64,000 nt of DNA, taken from NCBI GenBank assembly GCA_021772675.1, contig JAJFLO010000409.1, forward strand, positions 1 to 64,000. Reading direction: 5' to 3'. The DNA is from Verrucomicrobiota bacterium (GTDB lineage: Bacteria > Verrucomicrobiota > Lentisphaeria > JABSQK01 > JAJFLO01). The translations under genes and the position numbers were made by a program. This document shows positions 59,801 to 64,000 of the stretch, piece after piece. The number at the start of each line of letters is the position of its first letter. Position 1 is the stretch's first letter. The notes under the pieces are model-generated. The model ran no database searches and was not told where the DNA came from. It saw only the letters and a list, made by a program, of their open reading frames with translations.

Positions 59801-62232
59801 CACGTGTCTAACAATGGATAAAGTGTGCTGGTATTGAAACGTTTGGTTAATCGAGGCTGAATAGACTTAAGATCCAACGAGCGTGATTTTTTAATTGAAC
59901 CAAAACATATCTCTCCCTGCCCATGCACTGTGGTTGAATTATCAGCATCATTCACTGATGTAATTTCAAATGACATGCTGTTATCGTTTGCAACTAGTTC
60001 AATCTGAACCTTTACCTTAGAGTTAGACACGATCAACGGCTTTTGCCAAATAATATTTGTAAGACCTTTAATAGGCTGGTCAACAGAATTTTTACCTGCA
60101 GCAAGCGCCATTTCAAGATAACCCACACCAGGAAAAACAGCGTTTCCTTTGAGTTGATGATCGGTTAGGAAAAATTCATTCCCTGTAAAAGTAGAAACAA
60201 ATAGCTGACGCTCAATAGTTGATAGATTCATACCTAAGAATGGATGAATTATATTGATTTCTTCTTGCGTCTCTATACCTGGAGGTAAATTTGCCTCTTC
60301 CGCTGTTATCCAGCATCTCTGCAAATCAAACGAATAACCCGGGATGCGTAATTTTTGAATTGGCTTTCTATTAGATAATAATAACGTGTCAATCGCTCCG
60401 CTATTGACCCAATGGTTTGCTATTGCTTGATTATTTCCTGTAACGAACCATTTCCTTGCCTGATCTATAGTTTCATTTTTTGATGACTTGCTTAGTAACT
60501 CTTTTGTATCGTCTATTGTCCCTTCATAAACACCGATAGGAACGTGTTCATCTCGCAAGTATTGATTCGCTTTTTTCAAAAAATCATCGCGACTGCCAAC
60601 GATAAATGCAGTGCGATACATCATTGTATCTCTTCCTGTGCGAAGTGTATAAGCAAGCTGTTCGAGATCAACCTCGGAATTATTAGTAATGTATTCGACC
60701 AACGATTTTATGTTTGCCTTACGTGCGTGAATTGATTTGGCCGAAATGAGAAGAAGTTGTTCGATTCCATTCCCGGGGCTCTCCACTTTTGTCAGATCCG
60801 TATTTACATACTCTTCGATCAATATATGAGCATTATTCCCGCCAGAGCCATAAGAATGTAAGCCAGCTAAGCGTGACGTCTTATTTGATTTCCACACCTC
60901 ATTTTCAGTAAGTAACCGACAGGGTGTCTGAGAGGTTTCCAAGTATGGATTTATTTCCTTAAAATCGACAATCTTGTGAACTTCTGCTGTTTGAAATGCG
61001 CGAATAATTTTGAAGAGAGCTCCTAATGCTGATGTTGCATGCATATGACCCGTCAATGGTTTCAATGTACTGACTCTACAGAATCCGGGCTCAAATTTAA
61101 GTTTTTTATCATCGCACAACTGTTTTAATGCAGTGTTTATTGCATTCCATTCAACAACGTCGGCGGCTTGATTACCCATACCTTGAGCTTCTATATAACC
61201 AACGTCCCTTGGATCGATCGACGCTTCTCTGTAACACGTCTTAATCAGATCCACATGGGACTCCTTATTCAGAGCTGCTATTGACATTCCACCTTGTCCG
61301 TTATAATTGAGCGCTACATTCTTGATAACGGCATAGATTGAATCGTGATCTTTTTCTGCCTGAGACAGCGATTTCAACATCACGCTTGCGACACCTTCAG
61401 CGCGTACGAACCCATCTGCATCTTTACCAAATGACTTTACTGAATTAGTCGTACTCAACATATTCATGCGAGTTAATCCAATATATAAATCCGGCCGAAG
61501 AATAATATTAGCCGCACCGACAATCGCCTGATCGATCTCCCCTGCCCTCAATGCCGTAACCGCTCGGTGGATTGCGACAGCCGCCCCTGAACACATAGTA
61601 TTGACAAACTCACTGGGCCCTCTGAAATCGAAAAAATATGAGATCCGATTCGCAATCATACTGCTCGCCTGATTGAATTCACTACTGCGGCTTTTATCGA
61701 TTTCCAATAGATTTTTAAGATATTCATTTTCTTCAACGCCAATGAATACACCCGTGCGACTTGCTTTTAACGACTCCGCCGGATATGCAGCGTTTTCGAT
61801 TGTATGCCAGACAGACATTAACAATAAGCGTTGTTGCGGATCTATGGCATCCGCTTCGCTGGGCAGAAGACCAAAAAAAGCAGGATCAAAATCTTCGACA
61901 TTCGGTATAAACCCACCCCATTTGCTGCGCATCTTATATGGGTCTTCACCGGTGCTGTCATAGCAAGATTTCCAATCAAACCGATTCTTGGGTATTTCCT
62001 CTATGGTTGAAAAGTCGTTATCTAAATGTTGCCAAAACGTTTCGACATTTTGACTACCCGGGAAATAGCCTGAAAGTCCAACGATAGCAATAGGCTCAGG
62101 GGATTCATCTTGATTCATCTGAGAAGCCTCTTCTGCTGACTTAATATGAGAATCTCGACGTTGTTCATGATTCACATATTCATTGAACTGACGAAGAACT
62201 ATTTCTCTTTTTTCTTTTGAACTTAAGTTCAT
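44881..62232 (-). CDS. trans-AT PKS-NRPS protein P1: KS-DH-KR-ACP / KS-DH-KR-ACP / KS-ACP / C-AL(FAAL-like)-KR-PCP
   Basis: 5783-aa ORF. Three KS; [15 protein letters not shown]; ACPs [25 protein letters not shown]; C domain HHIVGDAWS; adenylate-forming motifs [78 protein letters not shown] and [23 protein letters not shown]. Confidence 0.95.
   Translation of the reverse strand: [5783 protein letters not shown]
47040..48700 (-). other. Acyl ligase (FAAL/FACL-like) adenylation domain within P1 (approximate bounds)
   Basis: [73 protein letters not shown]; closer to acyl-acid ligases than to amino-acid A domains. Confidence 0.8.
49265..50595 (-). other. Condensation domain within P1 (approximate bounds)
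   Basis: [25 protein letters not shown] ... [17 protein letters not shown] ... [27 protein letters not shown]. Confidence 0.9.
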
Positions 62233-62254
62233 TCTTTCTAAACCTTGTTTTTTT

Positions 62255-62462
62255 AGGGGTGTCAGTGTTCAGGTTTCGGGTGTCAGGGTAAAAACATATT
62301 AGATGTCAGGTGTCGGGTGTCAGTGTTCAGGATGAAATTCATTCTGTTATCGAGCAGAATTTCCAACCTTTTATTCTCGAAACGCTGTACCTTCATAAAA
62401 TCCTCACATACTCCAGAGACCTATTATCCTTTTTCCTGAAACCTGAAACCTGAAACCCAACA
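62255..62462. repeat. Intergenic heptamer-array element between P1 and the LLM gene
   Basis: GGTGTCAGTGTTCAGGTTTCGGGTGTCAGGG and ATGTCAGGTGTCGGGTGTCAGTGTTCAGG on the left, CCTGAAACCTGAAACCTGAAACCC on the right; core ATTCTGTTATCGAGCAGAATTTCCAACCTTTTATTCTCG. Confidence 0.88.
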
Positions 62463-62468
62463 TCTAAC

Positions 62469-63602
62469 TCAACCATACAACTCCTTTAACTCCTTCAGAT
62501 AAGGCAATGACTCCATCACGACGGAATAGTCAACACCAAAATCCACCAGAAACGCGATATCATTCACACCTACTTGAATCGCTTTATCAACCACTTTTCG
62601 TCCATCTTCAACCGTGCCAAAAACGGCCCCGGTCTTGAAATAACGTTGGTAGGCATAATCTATTATTTTATCTTGTTCATCTTCATTGAGTTCCCCTACA
62701 GCCGCTTTGTTTGATGCTATACCTGCTGCGGCATGAGCAATTAAGGAACTCCGAATATAGTTTTTAAACGGTTCTTCAACCGCGTTTTCGACCGTCTTCA
62801 TATCTTCATGCACCAAGGTGTGAAGCATCAATGAAACAATTCCTGTTTCGGGGTCATGGCCTGCTTTTTTTCGTGCATTTCGATACAGTTTTATTTTCTT
62901 ACCCATTTCATCCAGGCTTAGTCCATAGAGCATTGTAAAGATATTGTAACCATGTTCACCGGCATAAATGAACCCATCATCTGATCGTGCCACGAGCAAC
63001 CAAACATTAAGCTCCTTTTGAATCGGCCTGGGATACACTGTAACATCGACATCCACCCCTCCGGGACCTGGAAAAGACAAGGTCTCTCCTCGCCATAACT
63101 TCTGTACGATGGGTATTCGTTCATGCCATACGTCGCGACGATTTTCAAACGTGTCCGGTGAAAGGATAAAGTCCGGTTTATTCCAACCCGATCCGAATCC
63201 AAGATCAACACGACCTCCAGATAACACATCAATCATTGCCCACCATTCCACCACTTCAGCTGGATGATGTAGCGGCAAACTTACACCGGCAGTGCGAAAA
63301 CGAATATTTTTCGTCTGAGGGACCAAATATGATGCCATCACCGCTGAGTTGGCATATATGGAACCAAACTCATAAAAATGTCGTTCCGGTATATAGATAG
63401 CAGTAAAATTCTCTTTGTCTGCAAAAAGTGTTACGTCACGTGTCAACTGATATTTTTCAAGATCCGACACATCTTTTCGCACATCCGAAAAGAAGAGAAA
63501 ACTAAAATCTACAGATTTTTTCTTCACTTCTGGTGATTGTAGTACATCCGAAGCTTCCGGTTCTACAAATCCTAATAAATTTTCAATACTTTGTTTGGTC
63601 AT
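62469..63602 (-). CDS. LLM-class flavin-dependent monooxygenase of the MupA / PKS-NRPS-associated luciferase-like family
   Basis: 377-aa ORF: SFLFFSDVRKDVSDLEKYQLTRDVTLFADKENFTAIYIPERHFYEFGSIYANSAVMASYL, VDLGFGSGWNKPDFILSPDTFENR, typical of luciferase-like monooxygenases found in PKS/NRPS clusters. Confidence 0.88.
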   Translation of the reverse strand: MTKQSIENLLGFVEPEASDVLQSPEVKKKSVDFSFLFFSDVRKDVSDLEKYQLTRDVTLFADKENFTAIYIPERHFYEFGSIYANSAVMASYLVPQTKNIRFRTAGVSLPLHHPAEVVEWWAMIDVLSGGRVDLGFGSGWNKPDFILSPDTFENRRDVWHERIPIVQKLWRGETLSFPGPGGVDVDVTVYPRPIQKELNVWLLVARSDDGFIYAGEHGYNIFTMLYGLSLDEMGKKIKLYRNARKKAGHDPETGIVSLMLHTLVHEDMKTVENAVEEPFKNYIRSSLIAHAAAGIASNKAAVGELNEDEQDKIIDYAYQRYFKTGAVFGTVEDGRKVVDKAIQVGVNDIAFLVDFGVDYSVVMESLPYLKELKELYG

Positions 63603-63639
63603 GTTACACCTTATATCTAATTGTTGATTGGTGTCATAG

Positions 63640-63916
63640 AGTGGTTTCAGGTTTCAGTGTTCAGGGTAAAAGCTATTGAGATTGTTACTAGACGTCTTTT
63701 GATATTCATAAATCGCTGTATTTCCATAAATTCTCACATTCTCCAAAAACCTGCTTTCATTTCTATTTTAGGTGTCAGTGTTCAGGGTAAAATGATTTTA
63801 AAGATCAGATTACGGGTTTCAGGTGTCAGCATCCAAAATAAAAATCATTTTGCAGTCCAGCAAAATTTCCAACCCTTTATTCTCGGCGCGCTGACACCTG
63901 ACACCTGACACCTACT
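63640..63916. repeat. Intergenic heptamer-array element(s) upstream of the LLM gene
   Basis: GGTTTCAGGTTTCAGTGTTCAGG, GGTGTCAGTGTTCAGGG, GGGTTTCAGGTGTCAG, core CAGTCCAGCAAAATTTCCAACCCTTTATTCTCGGCGCGC, right arm TGACACCTGACACCTGACACCT. Confidence 0.85.
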
Positions 63917-64000
63917 CCATTGAAACCGGCCAACCTTCATTCACTGTCTCACTACCTAAACCATACCTTCCCGATTCCTCATTCACCTCCCAACGTCGTT

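Noticed and set aside
1-64000. tRNA or rRNA genes
   Set aside because: No cloverleaf-like or rRNA-like conserved sequence was recognised on reading; not excluded for unusual small RNAs.

Overview
The window is dominated by a large modular biosynthetic locus on the minus strand. Five consecutive giant ORFs (5783, 3351, 2871, 1800 and 4407 aa; transcribed from right to left) encode a trans-AT-type polyketide synthase with NRPS parts. I count 12 KS domains, 13 carrier domains, 2 condensation domains, one acyl-ligase/FAAL-like adenylation domain, many KR and DH domains, one C-methyltransferase and one PAPS-type sulfotransferase. I see no in-line AT, ER or TE domain. A MupA-type luciferase-like monooxygenase (62469-63602) precedes the first PKS gene, and trmJ (852-1577) lies at the left edge. 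Two modules are split between proteins (KS at the C-terminus of one, DH-ACP at the N-terminus of the next), which supports a collinear gene order P1 (44881-62232) > P2 (34541-44596) > P3 (25676-34291) > P4 (18758-24160) > P5 (2215-15438). The most unusual enzymology is: (i) a terminal KS-KR-cMT-ACP-sulfotransferase-condensation module with no TE; (ii) an internal C-acyl ligase-KR-PCP module that would be expected to introduce an alpha-hydroxy acid through an ester bond; (iii) two KS domains in P1 that have lost the first catalytic His. The non-coding DNA is also structured. A tandem array of about 232-bp double-hairpin units (11 copies in 15.5-18.75 kb, plus outliers) contains a REP-associated tyrosine transposase and lies between the two halves of a split module. 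Heptamer repeats of the GTGTCAG/GTTTCAG type occur in inverted pairs in intergenic spacers and also inside PKS coding sequence at the post-KS linker. A RelE/ParE-like toxin-antitoxin pair lies antisense between P3 and P4. A 59-bp fragment of the P5 methyltransferase coding sequence is duplicated near the left edge. All calls come from reading motifs in the supplied translations and DNA; no database search was possible. Domain boundaries are approximate.
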